Below, piece by piece: positions 44,466 to 53,300 of a stretch of 64,000 nt of DNA. The notes beneath the pieces were generated by a model. The model had not been told where the DNA came from. It ran no database searches and saw nothing but the letters and a program-made list of their open reading frames with translations. Position 1 is the stretch's first letter; every line of letters begins with the position of its first letter. The DNA comes from Stappia sp. GTDB lineage: Bacteria; Pseudomonadota; Alphaproteobacteria; Rhizobiales; Stappiaceae. The stretch is from contig NZ_CP157793.1 in NCBI RefSeq assembly GCF_040110915.1, positions 3,781,001 through 3,845,000 on the forward strand, given 5' to 3'. The translations under genes and the position numbers were made by a program.

Positions 44466-45398
44466 ATGGCGCGCGATTCGGATCTGATCGAGGATTTCCT
44501 GGAGATGCTGTCGGCGGAGCGCGGCGCGGCGCGCAACACGCTGGAGAACTATCGCCGCGATCTGGAGGGCTTCTCGGCCGCGCTCGGGGGAAGCGGGCGC
44601 GATCTGGCCACGGCGACCAAGGACGACATCACCGGCCATCTCGGCACGCTCGCAGCGCAAGGCTTCGCCGCCACGACCCAGGCCCGCCATCTCTCCGCTC
44701 TGCGGCAGTTCTACCGGCATCTCTATGCCGACGGCATCCGCGCCGACGATCCGACCCGCACCGTCGCCTCGCCCAAGACCCGCGCCGCCCTGCCCAAGGT
44801 CCTGAGCACCGCCGAGGTCGACCGCCTGCTCGACACCGCGCAGGCCGAGGCCGGGGCCGCGCACGCGACGCCGGCCGCCGCCCTGCGCGCCCTGCGCCTG
44901 CATGCGCTTCTGGAAACGCTCTATGCCACCGGCCTGCGCGTGTCGGAACTGGTCGCCCTGCCGCTGTCCGCGGCGCTCCGGGACGACCGGCTGATCCAGA
45001 TCGTCGGCAAGGGCGGCAAGGAACGCGCCGTGCCGCTGAGCGACGACGCACGGGCCGCCATGCGCGCCTATGTGGCGGGCCTGCGGGCGGAAAAGGGCGC
45101 GGCCGAGAGGCGCTGGCTGTTTCCCTCGCACGGGGAGAGCGGGCATTTGACGCGCCAGGCCTTCGCCCGCGACCTCAAGGCGCTCGGCGCGCGCGCCGGG
45201 CTGGACCCGGCGGCGCTGTCGCCGCATGTGCTGCGCCACGCCTTCGCCTCGCACCTGCTGCAGAACGGCGCGGACTTGCGCGTGGTGCAGCAATTGCTCG
45301 GCCACGCCGACATCTCCACCACCCAGATCTACACCCATGTGCTCGACGAACGCCTCAAGGCGCTCGTCGATGCCCATCACCCGCTGGCGAAACGTTGA
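44466..45398 (+). CDS. xerD: site-specific tyrosine recombinase XerD
   Basis: A 310-residue tyrosine recombinase that, with XerC, resolves chromosome dimers at dif in the FtsK-dependent reaction. The catalytic residues are R158 in GLRVSE, K182 in GKGGKER, H254-x2-R257 in [10 protein letters not shown]280 in LLGHADIS and Y289 in TQIYTHV. The N-terminal core-binding domain starts [13 protein letters not shown]. Full length and the conserved Hyphomicrobiales neighbourhood (small membrane gene, aroK) show it is the housekeeping recombinase, not an integrase of a mobile element. It converges on mch; the hairpin at 45393-45420 spans both gene ends. Confidence 0.95.
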   Translation: MARDSDLIEDFLEMLSAERGAARNTLENYRRDLEGFSAALGGSGRDLATATKDDITGHLGTLAAQGFAATTQARHLSALRQFYRHLYADGIRADDPTRTVASPKTRAALPKVLSTAEVDRLLDTAQAEAGAAHATPAAALRALRLHALLETLYATGLRVSELVALPLSAALRDDRLIQIVGKGGKERAVPLSDDARAAMRAYVAGLRAEKGAAERRWLFPSHGESGHLTRQAFARDLKALGARAGLDPAALSPHVLRHAFASHLLQNGADLRVVQQLLGHADISTTQIYTHVLDERLKALVDAHHPLAKR

Positions 45399-45420
45399 CG
45401 CGGGCGTTCCCGCCTCAACG
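45393..45420. terminator. hairpin over the convergent xerD / mch ends
   Basis: CGTTGACGCGGG and CCCGCCTCAACG pair over 12 bp with one mismatch and a 4-nt loop. The structure includes the stop codons of both xerD (45396-45398) and mch (45415-45417). No T-tract; probable bidirectional terminator. Confidence 0.5.
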
Positions 45421-46467
45421 CGGGATCAGCGCCCAGAAGTCGAAGTCGAGGATCACCGAGGCGTCATAGCGCCCCTCGCCGTCGACCAGCGGGAAGTCGG
45501 AACACGGACGATCCTTGGTGGCGATCATGCGCAGCCGCAGCGCGCCGACGTCGTCGCGGCCCGAGATCGTCGCCTTCTCGATCACATGCGACCAGGCGAA
45601 GACCGTGTCGCCGGCGAACAGCGGCGCCACATGCCGCCCGGCGTTGATGCCGGCGATGTGGAACGCGTTGCCCAGCCCGTTGAAGGACAGCGCCCGGGCC
45701 AGCGAGATCACGTGGCCGCCGTAGATCAGCCGGCGGCCGAAGCGGCCCTGACCTTCCGTGTACTGGTTGAAATGCACCTTGGCGGTGTTCTGGTAGAGCC
45801 GTGTGGCGAGCTGATGCTCGGCTTCCTCCACGGTCATGCCGTCGACATGGTCGATCTTCTCGTCGAGGGCGTAGTCGTCGAAGCGATGCGGCGCGCCGGA
45901 AAGGTCCGCGTCCCAGGCCCCGCTGTTGATGAGCGGACAGGCATCGCCCAGCGCGTCGGGCTCGATGGCGTCCGGCAGCACCGGCGTCACCGGCGTCGGC
46001 GCGGGCGAGGCCGGGTCGCGCTTGCGCACCATCACCCAGCGCACATAGTCCAGCACCTCGGTGCCGTCCTGCTTGTAGCCGGTGGAGCGCACGTAGACGA
46101 CGCCGGTCTTGCCGTTGGAGTTCTCCTTGACGCCGATGACCTCGGAGACCGCCGACAGCGTGTCGCCGGGATAGACGGGCGCGAGGAAGCGGCCGCCGGC
46201 ATAGCCGAGGTTGGCGACGGCATTGAGCGAGATGTCCGGCACCGTCTTGCCGAAGACGATATGGAACACCAGCATGTCGTCGACCGGGGCCTGCGGATAG
46301 TGAAGCGCGCGAGCGAAGGCATCCGACGACTGCACCGCGAACCGCGACCCGTAGAGCGCGGTGTAGAGCGCCACGTCGCCCGCCGTCACCGTGCGCGGCG
46401 TGGCGTGACGCAGCACCTGTCCGACCTGGAAATCCTCGAAGAAGTTGCCGGGGTTCGTCTTGCTCAA
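45415..46467 (-). CDS. mch: mesaconyl-CoA (2-methylfumaryl-CoA) hydratase
   Basis: A 350-residue double-hotdog (MaoC-like) hydratase that converts mesaconyl-CoA to beta-methylmalyl-CoA in the ethylmalonyl-CoA pathway. The start KTNPGNFFEDFQVGQ, the run TPRTVTAGDVALYTALYGSR and VFGKTVPDISLNAVANLGYAGGR (quoted in part) read almost like the characterised R. sphaeroides Mch, and the second half has GRFGRRLIYGGHVISLAR and SFNGL as there. The start is TTG at 46467, preceded by a strong AAAGGAG at 8 bp. It is divergent from the carbonic anhydrase gene across 308 bp and converges on xerD. Confidence 0.93.
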   Translation of the reverse strand: MSKTNPGNFFEDFQVGQVLRHATPRTVTAGDVALYTALYGSRFAVQSSDAFARALHYPQAPVDDMLVFHIVFGKTVPDISLNAVANLGYAGGRFLAPVYPGDTLSAVSEVIGVKENSNGKTGVVYVRSTGYKQDGTEVLDYVRWVMVRKRDPASPAPTPVTPVLPDAIEPDALGDACPLINSGAWDADLSGAPHRFDDYALDEKIDHVDGMTVEEAEHQLATRLYQNTAKVHFNQYTEGQGRFGRRLIYGGHVISLARALSFNGLGNAFHIAGINAGRHVAPLFAGDTVFAWSHVIEKATISGRDDVGALRLRMIATKDRPCSDFPLVDGEGRYDASVILDFDFWALIPR

Positions 46468-46775
46468 CGCCTTGCTCCTTTCGCCGGTCGGTCTTCGCCG
46501 ACCGGTCCTTGCGGTCCGGTGCGTGCCGGCCGATCCGTTTCATGGGTCTTGTGCGCCGCACATATGAGCGTGCACGCCCGGCCGGCGCAAGCCGAAGCTT
46601 TCGGGAAAATCGCCGGCACCCGATCCGCAGTTTGTCGAACTGGCGCGCGCGCCCTCGACGGCCTAGCCTTGCACGTCGCGCGGGGGCTGCCCTTGCGCCA
46701 AGAAGATCGTGCGCCCGCTCTCGGGTTTCCCGGACGGCCGATTGCGCGCACGGCGAAGACGAAAGCGACCATGCC
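46468..46775. other. divergent intergenic region between mch and carbonic anhydrase
   Basis: 308 bp with the promoters of both genes. The mch ribosome site AAAGGAG lies at its left edge. Longer open frames across this stretch on the plus strand lack protein-like composition. I see no clear palindrome or promoter hexamer pair; a short hairpin-like CACATATG stretch occurs at 46558-46565. Confidence 0.4.
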
Positions 46776-47501
46776 ATGCCCTGGAGACGCACCGCGCCCC
46801 ATCCCAAGCCGCGCAGCCTGCCCCGGCCGGATGACGACACCTCGGCCTTTCCGCCGAGCCTGATCGACGGGTATCGCACCTATCGCGAACGCGCGCACAC
46901 GCCGCACCGGACCGACTACGAGCATCTCGCCGTCTACGGTCAGGAACCGCGGGTGATGGTGATTTCCTGCTGCGACAGCCGGGTGACGCCGGAAGGCATC
47001 TTCGGGGCGGGGCCCGGCGAGTTGTTCGTGGTGCGCAACGTGGCGAACCTCGTGCCGCCCTACGAGCCGGACGGCGACTATCACTCCACCAGCGCCGCGC
47101 TCGAATTCGCCGTGCAGGCGCTCAAGGTGCGCCACGTGGTCGTGCTGGGTCATTGCCAGTGCGGCGGCGTCAAGGCGTTCCGCGAGCAGGGCGCCGCGCC
47201 GCTGTCGCCGGGCGACTTCATCGGCAAGTGGATGAGCCTGCTCGAGCCGGCCGACCGCTTCCGCTGTTTCGCGCTGGAACGCGCGGAAGACCCGCAGCTT
47301 GCGCTGGAGTATGCCGGCATACGCCAGTCGCTCGACAATCTGCGAACCTTCCCCTGCATCCGCGTGCTGGAGGACAAGGGCCGCCTGTCGCTGCATGGCG
47401 CCTGGTTCGACATCGGTTCGGGCGAGTTGCGGGTGATGGACGCGGAAACCGGCCGCTTCGACCTGTGCACCCACAAGCCCGGCGTCGCCGCCAATCCCTG
47501 A
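46776..47501 (+). CDS. beta-class carbonic anhydrase
   Basis: A 241-residue zinc carbonic anhydrase interconverting CO2 and bicarbonate. The zinc ligands are C65 (in CCDSRV, with the D67/R69 dyad), H126 and C129 (in GHCQCGG). GELFVVRNVANLVPPYEPD is the family signature between them. The ATG at 46776 was chosen because MPWRRTAP begins the protein-like sequence; an ATG 5 bp earlier is in another frame and there is no strong ribosome site. A SbtA-type bicarbonate permease gene starts 125 bp downstream on the same strand, giving a bicarbonate uptake and interconversion module next to mch. Confidence 0.94.
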   Translation: MPWRRTAPHPKPRSLPRPDDDTSAFPPSLIDGYRTYRERAHTPHRTDYEHLAVYGQEPRVMVISCCDSRVTPEGIFGAGPGELFVVRNVANLVPPYEPDGDYHSTSAALEFAVQALKVRHVVVLGHCQCGGVKAFREQGAAPLSPGDFIGKWMSLLEPADRFRCFALERAEDPQLALEYAGIRQSLDNLRTFPCIRVLEDKGRLSLHGAWFDIGSGELRVMDAETGRFDLCTHKPGVAANP

Positions 47502-47626
47502 CGCCCGACGCACCCGCCCCCGCAAGGCGGTTGCGCCCCCGGTGCGCCTGGACTACACCGCCTGCGCAGGGGCTGTGAGACAGGCTGCGGCGCGGACGCG
47601 GGCGTTCGCGCGCAAAGGGGGTGCGC

Positions 47627-48619
47627 ATGGGCGAGACGCTGGCGATCGCCATTTCCAATCTGACCTCGCCGATGGTGCTGTTCTTCGCCCTCGGGCTGGC
47701 GGCGGCACTGGCGCGCTCCGATCTGGCGCTGCCCGAGGCGGTGGCCAAGGCGCTGGCGCTCTATCTCATGCTGGCGATCGGCTTCAAGGGCGGCGTCGGT
47801 GTCGCCGCGCACGGGCTCGACGCCCGGCTGATCGCAACGCTCCTCGCTGGCGCGGTGCTGTCTGCGGTGATCCCGCTGGTGGCTTTCGCCTATCTCTCCT
47901 TCGTCTCCAGGCTGCCGCGCGCCGACCGAGCGGCCGTCGCGGGCCATTACGGCTCGATCTCCATCGTCACGCTGGTCGCGGCGACGGAGACCGTGCGTTC
48001 GCTGGGGCTCGATTACGAGGGCTATCTGGTGGCCGTCGCCGCGGTGATGGAGACGCCGGCGATCCTGACCGCGCTCTGGCTCGCCTCGCGCGGCCGCGAT
48101 CCCGACCGGGCGAGCGACGACGATGCCGACTCCGGCTCGCTGTTCCGCGAGATCGCGCTGAATGGCTCGATCGTGGTGCTGGTCGGCGCCTTCGTGATCG
48201 GCTTCGTCACCGGCGAGAAGGGGCTTGCGGACATTTCCGCCTTCATCGTCGATCCCTTCAAGGGCATCCTCTGCCTGTTCCTGCTGGACATGGGCGTGAT
48301 CGCCGGGCGGGGCCTGCGCGCCGGCTACCGCAGCCTGACGCCGGCGGTGATCGGCTTCGGCCTGACCATGCCGCTGATCGGCGCGGCGATTGCCGCCCCC
48401 ACCGCCTGGGCGATCGGCCTGTCGGCCGGCGGCACGGCGCTGCTCGTGACGCTGGCGGCCTCCGCCTCCTACATCGCGGTGCCGGCGGCCATGCGCGTGG
48501 CGCTGCCCGAGGCGCGGCCGGCGATCTATCTGACCCTGTCGCTCGGGGTGACATTCCCCTTCAATCTGACGGTCGGCATTCCGCTCTATGCCGCGATCGG
48601 CCAGTATCTGTCCGGGTGA
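47627..48619 (+). CDS. sbtA: SbtA-type sodium-dependent bicarbonate permease
   Basis: A 330-residue inner-membrane protein with about ten helices, of the SbtA/DUF897 family known in cyanobacteria as the sodium-bicarbonate symporter. Recognisable blocks include LMLAIGFKGGVGVA, GHYGSISIVTLVAATE (bicarbonate/sodium site region), AVMETPAILTALWLA and FLLDMGVIAGRG. A cytoplasmic loop, RGRDPDRASDDDADSG, separates the two halves as in cyanobacterial SbtA. AAAGGGGG lies 6 bp before the ATG at 47627 (GTG at 47621 is in frame). It is followed by a PII-like gene 13 bp later, the usual SbtA-SbtB arrangement, so inhibition by SbtB is expected. Confidence 0.88.
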   Translation: MGETLAIAISNLTSPMVLFFALGLAAALARSDLALPEAVAKALALYLMLAIGFKGGVGVAAHGLDARLIATLLAGAVLSAVIPLVAFAYLSFVSRLPRADRAAVAGHYGSISIVTLVAATETVRSLGLDYEGYLVAVAAVMETPAILTALWLASRGRDPDRASDDDADSGSLFREIALNGSIVVLVGAFVIGFVTGEKGLADISAFIVDPFKGILCLFLLDMGVIAGRGLRAGYRSLTPAVIGFGLTMPLIGAAIAAPTAWAIGLSAGGTALLVTLAASASYIAVPAAMRVALPEARPAIYLTLSLGVTFPFNLTVGIPLYAAIGQYLSG

Positions 48620-48632
48620 GGAGGCGCGACCC

Positions 48633-48944
48633 ATGAAGACCTACACGAAGAAACGGCTCGAGATCGTCGTCGAGGCCCCGATCCAGGATCGCCTGATCGC
48701 CCTGCTCGACCGGCTCCAGGTCACCGGCTACACGGTTCTGCCGGCGCTGGCCGGACGCGGACACGACGGCGAATGGAGCCGCGAGGGGATGGTCGGCGAG
48801 GCCGGGCGCATGATCGTCGTGATCTGCCTGATCGACGGCGATCGCGTCGACGGCGTGCTCGACAAGGTGTTCTCGATGGTCTCGCGCCGCTCCGGCATCG
48901 TCTCGATCAGCGATGTCGAGGTGGTGCGCGCGGAGCATTTCTGA
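48633..48944 (+). CDS. sbtB: SbtB-type PII-like regulatory protein
   Basis: A 103-residue PII-superfamily protein. The ferredoxin-like core reads KRLEIVVEAPIQDRLIALL and ...VDGVLDKVFSMVSRRSGIVSISDVEVV, and the segment between GYTVLPALAGRG and GRMIVVICLI is the nucleotide-exposed T-loop. Cyanobacterial SbtB binds cAMP, AMP, ADP or ATP and closes SbtA. The C-terminal Cys-containing R-loop of some cyanobacterial SbtB proteins is absent, so redox control is unlikely. GAGGAGG precedes the ATG. Its stop at 48944 marks the left edge of the AT-rich insert. Confidence 0.87.
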   Translation: MKTYTKKRLEIVVEAPIQDRLIALLDRLQVTGYTVLPALAGRGHDGEWSREGMVGEAGRMIVVICLIDGDRVDGVLDKVFSMVSRRSGIVSISDVEVVRAEHF

Positions 48945-48970
48945 CGCCGCGACGAGCTATAAAGAGTTAC

Positions 48971-49012
48971 CGGGAGACTACCGGAAAAACAATTATAAAA
49001 CTATGTCTCCCG
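48971..49012. repeat. inverted repeat CGGGAGAC / GTCTCCCG at the islet left edge
   Basis: Perfect 8-bp arms at 48971-48978 and 49005-49012 surround a 26-bp AT-rich spacer. It might be an element end, a regulator site for the islet genes or a weak terminator for sbtB. No matching copy was seen at the right edge. Confidence 0.5.
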
Positions 49013-49093
49013 AATTCTTGATAAACATAATTGAACGAAGATAATTCGTATGTATTGGACCTCTAAGCGTATTATTTAAATCGGAGGAAAGCC

Positions 49094-49245
49094 ATGAACC
49101 TTGATTTTAAGAAAGAATTTGAAAGAATTACCCTTCGCTCTTCGGAGAAGACAATGGCGTCTGTGATTACAGAGCACGTTTTTTACCGCTCTCGATCGCT
49201 ATATTAGGTATTTTTACTAGTAAAATTTGGATTATTAGCGAGATT
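49094..49245 (+). pseudogene. out-of-frame 5' end of the GAF-protein gene
   Basis: An ATG at 49094 has a good ribosome site (GGAGGAAA, 4 bp before) and opens MNLDFKKEFERITLRSS, but this frame stops at 49207. The frame of the downstream GAF gene is open from 49123 and encodes a first membrane helix (FLPLSIAILGIFTSK) with no start codon of its own until TTG at 49246. One base missing between about 49123 and 49150 would join them into a protein of about 320 residues with two membrane helices. The cause could be mutation or a sequence error; no slippery heptamer for programmed shifting was seen. Confidence 0.6.
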
Positions 49246-50064
49246 TTGGTTATAGCGTTATGGATTTTTATTTCGGTTTTATATGGATTGATTTGGTGGA
49301 AGAACGCACCGCTTTATAGCGACGCATACAAATTACTTCTACAAAAAATGAAAGATGACGAAGAAATATCTAGTCTTCACAAAAATGTATACAAACTAGA
49401 AAATGATATTGAGAATTTATATCTTAAAAATCTTTTATCTTTCGCTTATAGAGCAATGTCTATATATTATATTAATTCAATAAAAAGAGATGGAATAGAT
49501 ATTTTTCAACTGAAAGAAATATTCAATGAAATTTTATCAATGTTTTATTTGGAGGGGGATAAGGTTTTTGGATTCAAAATATCAGAAAAATGGAATGTCG
49601 GCGTATATTTATTTAATGAAGACATCGGCGTTTTGCAGTCAGTTTGGCGACATAGAGCCAATGGCCATCCATCTACTGGACTGGGAAGGGACTGGCTGCC
49701 GGGCGAAGGACATGTCGGCAAGGCATTCCTCGATAGACGACCGATATTGACCGGAAATGCAAACGACGAAGCGGTAGCTCAGCTTTGCAGGGCTAGAAAT
49801 TCTAAACAATTACCCTACGATTCATCCGCTTATATTTCATTTGCCAGCGTTCCAATAGCGATTTCTGGAAAGGAAGAGGAAAACCCATTCGGCGTCCTTG
49901 TTGTTACTAGTGACCAGGAAGGCCGTTTTTATGAAGAGTCGACAACAGAGCTTTTAATGCACGCAGCAGAGACATTAGCGTTGATTTTTGAGCTTTCTGA
50001 TATCGATATGAGTTGCCTTTTGAGCCCAAATCACAATATCGTTAAGAATGAGCAGGGAGACTGA
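49246..50064 (+). CDS. membrane-anchored GAF-domain protein (probably 5'-truncated by frameshift)
   Basis: As given the product has 272 residues: a membrane helix (ILVIALWIFISVLYGLIWW, partly before the start), a coiled-coil-like charged region (30-100, with SSLHKNVYKLENDIENLYL) and a GAF-type sensory domain (about 115-245). GAF features are LPGEGHVGKAFLDRRPIL, YISFASVPIAI and FGVLVVTSDQEGRFYEES. The natural protein probably starts at 49094 and has two helices, a layout like membrane sensors or effectors of defence or stress modules. No DNA-binding or enzymatic domain is present. It is followed immediately by a small gene; ligand and function are unknown. Confidence 0.65.
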   Translation: MVIALWIFISVLYGLIWWKNAPLYSDAYKLLLQKMKDDEEISSLHKNVYKLENDIENLYLKNLLSFAYRAMSIYYINSIKRDGIDIFQLKEIFNEILSMFYLEGDKVFGFKISEKWNVGVYLFNEDIGVLQSVWRHRANGHPSTGLGRDWLPGEGHVGKAFLDRRPILTGNANDEAVAQLCRARNSKQLPYDSSAYISFASVPIAISGKEEENPFGVLVVTSDQEGRFYEESTTELLMHAAETLALIFELSDIDMSCLLSPNHNIVKNEQGD

Positions 50065-50065
50065 A

Positions 50066-50263
50066 ATGTCGGATCAGCGAAAAGTACGTGACTCTGCCGT
50101 AAAAACCGTTGAATTTCAATCAATTAAGTTAGCGACTCAGCTTGCGATGCATCGAGACAGTTCCGTTGCGGAGCAGGCAGAATTTGCTAAACAGCTCGTC
50201 AATGAGTCCATATCGAGATCTTCGAAACTTTTCTCGCGAAAACCTAGCGCCAAGGCTAGCTAG
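50066..50263 (+). CDS. small helical protein of the AT-rich islet
   Basis: A 65-residue basic protein, probably all-helical (SIKLATQLAMHRDSSVAEQAEFAKQLV), with no recognisable family. GGGAGACTG precedes the ATG at 50066 and the start lies one base after the stop of the GAF-protein gene, so the two are co-translated. Size and position suggest an accessory or partner of the membrane GAF protein. Composition is less AT-rich than that gene but still clearly unlike the chromosome. The 65 bp after it, up to the dnaE2 stop, are noncoding. Confidence 0.55.
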   Translation: MSDQRKVRDSAVKTVEFQSIKLATQLAMHRDSSVAEQAEFAKQLVNESISRSSKLFSRKPSAKAS

Positions 50264-50328
50264 AAGTCACGGATGTAATAGTAAAAATTTATTATATTCT
50301 CCTTGGACTTGTAAAGCACGCTTCAGCA

Positions 50329-53300
50329 TTAGTGGAAATTCCGCCCCTTCGGCAGGGCCGCGCGCACCGCCCGGGCGGCGGGGGCGGACAGATCGCTTGC
50401 CACCTCCGGCACCTCGCGCACCAGCCGCACCAGTTTCGCGCCCGGCGCAATTTTATGGCGGTGCTCGGGCACGGGGCGCCGGACCTCGTCGGCGCGCGCC
50501 AGTCCCGCATCCGCCAGAGGGTCGCGCGACAGGAGCCCGAGCATCCCGGTCGCGTCCTCCAGACGGTCGGCGACGAGATGCACCACGCCCTGATCCGACT
50601 GCACCCTGCCGCGCACGCGCACCAGCCGCGCGCCGAGCACCACGGCGCGGAACCGCTCGAACACCTTCGGCCAGACCACGATATTGGCAACGCCCGTCTC
50701 GTCCTCCACCGTCATGAAGATCACGCCGCTCGCCGTGCCGGGACGCTGGCGCACCAGCACCAGCCCCGCCACCTCGCGGCCCGCGCCGTTGCGCGCCCGC
50801 GAAAGATCGTCGCAGGGCGCGATCCTGAGCGCCGACAGGCGGGCGCGCAGGAAGGAGACCGGATGCGCCTTCAGCGACAGCGACAGCGTCTGATAGTCGG
50901 CGACCACCTGCGCGCCGGGCGGCATGGGCGGCAGGTCGGCATCGGGCTCGCGCCGGGTTTCGCCGGCCTCGGCCCGGTCGAACAGCGGCAGGCGCTCGGT
51001 CGACCTGGCCTCGTCGAGCCCCTGCGCCGCCCAAAGCGCGGCGCGCCGGTCGAGCCCGAGCGAACGGAACGCATCGGCCTCGGCGAGCCGGGTGATCGCC
51101 GAACGCGGCAGGCCCGAGCGCAGCCACAGGTCGCGCACCGAATCATAGCCCCGCCCGCGCCGCGCCATCAGGGCGCGCATATCCACCTCCTTCAGCCCCT
51201 TGACGCTGCGAAAGCCGAGCCGCACCGCGCGGGTGGTGAGCACCGTGTCGCGCATGGACGCATGGCGCGGATGCAGCCGGGCGGCGGCCGGCGATCCCGC
51301 TTCCAGCGTCGCGTCCCAGTCGGAGAGATTGACGTCGACCTCGCGCACCTCCACCCCGTGCTCGCGCGCGTCGCGCACCAGCTGGGCCGGCGCGTAGAAG
51401 CCGAGCGGCTGCGCGTTCAGCAGCCCGGCGAGAAACACATCCGGATAGCGCGCCTTGAGCCAGGCGGAGGCATAGACCAGGAGCGCGAAGCTCGCCGCGT
51501 GGCTTTCGGGAAAGCCGTATTCGCCGAAGCCCTCGATCTGGCGGAAGCAGCGCTCGGCGAAGGCCGCGTCGTAGCCGCGCGCCACCATGCCGTCGATCAT
51601 CTTGCGCTGGAAGGTGCCGATGGTGCCGACTCGGCGAAAGGTCGCCATCGCCCGGCGCAGCCGGTCGGCCTCGGCCGGCGAGAAGCCGGCGGCGACGATG
51701 GCGATCTTCATCGCCTGTTCCTGAAAGAGCGGCACGCCGAGCGTCTTGCCGAGCACCGCCTCCAGATCCTTGCTCGGATAGGTGACCTGCTCCAGTCCCT
51801 GACGCCGACGCAGATAGGGATGCACCATGTCGCCCTGGATCGGCCCGGGGCGCACGATCGCCACCTCGATGACCAGATCGTAGAAGCTGCGCGGCCTGAG
51901 GCGCGGCAGCATGGTCATCTGCGCCCGGCTCTCGACCTGGAAGACGCCGACCGAATCCGCCCGCCCCAGCATGTCGTAGACCTCCGGCTCCTCCGCCGGA
52001 ATGGAGGCGACCGTCTCGTGCCGGCCGTAATTCTCGGCGAGCAGATCGAGCGCCTTGCGGATCGCGGTCAGCATGCCGAGCGCGAGAATGTCGATCTTCA
52101 ACATCCCGAGCGCTTCCAGATCGTCCTTGTCCCACTCGATGACCGTGCGATCGGCCATGGCCGCGTTCTGGATCGGCACGACCGCGTCGAGCCGCCCGCG
52201 CGTGATGACGAAGCCGCCGACATGCTGCGACAGGTGGCGGGGAAAGCCGGCGATCTCGCGTGCGAGCCGCGCCACCTGGGCCAGACGCGGATCGGCCGGA
52301 TCGAGCCCCGCCTGGCGGATCTCGGCCGCGTCCACCCCGCTCCTCGACCAGCCCCAGATGGTGCCGGCGAGCCGGTCGAGCGTGTCCCGCGTCAGGCCGA
52401 AGACCTTGCCCACCTCGCGCACCGCCGACCGGCTGCGGTAGGTGATGACGGTCGCCGCCAGACCGGCGCGCTCGCGGCCGTATTTTTCGTAGATGTACTG
52501 GATGACCTCCTCGCGCCGCTCGTGCTCGAAGTCGACGTCGATGTCGGGCGGCTCGCGGCGCTCCGGCGAGATGAAGCGCTCGAACAGGAGATCGGCCCGG
52601 TCCGGATCGACCTCGGTGATGCCGAGGCAAAAACACACGGCGGAATTGGCCGCCGAGCCGCGCCCCTGCGCGAGAATGCCGCGGCTGCGGGCGAAGCGGA
52701 CGATGTCATGCACGGTCAGGAAATAGGGCGCATAGGCCAGCTCCGCGACCAGCGCCAGCTCTTGCGCCAGCGCCTTTTCGACCTTCTCCGGCACGCCGGC
52801 GGGATAGCGCCGCCGCGCGCCCTCGCGGGTCAGCCGCTCCAGTTCGGCCTGCGGGCTCGCGCTCTCGCCACAGGGCTCTTCCGGATACTCATAGGCGAGA
52901 TCGTCGAGGGAGAAGGCAAGCTCGTCGAGCAGGCGCAGGCTCTCGCGCACCGCCTGCGGATGGGCGCGGAACAGATGGGCCATCGCCTCCGCCCCCTTCA
53001 GATGGCGTTCGGCATTGGCGGCGAGCCGGCGCCCCGCGCTGTCCAGCGTTTCATGCAGGCGGATGCAGGTGAGCACGTCCTGCAAGGGCCGGCGGGCGGG
53101 ATCGTGATAGAGCACGTCGTTGATCGCCAACAGCGGCACGCCGGCAACACGCGCCACCTCCGCCAGCCGGTCGAGCCGGCGCCGGTCGTCCGGCCCGTGC
53201 CCCAGCGCGACCGCCAGCCGCGGCCGGTCGGCGAAGGTCGCCGTCAGACGCCCGAAGAGATCGGGCAGCGTCGCCTCCTCCCGCGCCGCATCCCGTGAGT

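Larger units (their letters stand above)
48945..50328. mobile_element. AT-rich inserted segment (genomic islet)
   Basis: About 1.4 kb of strongly AT-rich DNA fills the interval between the sbtB stop (48944) and the dnaE2 stop (50329), two convergent genes of high GC. As a sample, bases 49441-49500 contain 14 G or C out of 60. Codon use is reversed (ATA, TTA, AAA abundant). It carries a broken membrane GAF-protein gene and one small gene, both on the plus strand, and no integrase, transposase or obvious flanking direct repeat. Acquisition from a low-GC donor is the simplest explanation; mechanism unknown. Confidence 0.7.

Noticed and set aside
44466..45398. Tyrosine recombinase as the integrase of a mobile element
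   Set aside because: Full-length XerD in its conserved Hyphomicrobiales neighbourhood; it is a housekeeping gene and is 3.5 kb from the AT-rich islet.
48945..50328. Prophage or transposon remnant
   Set aside because: No integrase, transposase, phage structural gene or flanking direct repeat is visible; the islet holds only two small genes.
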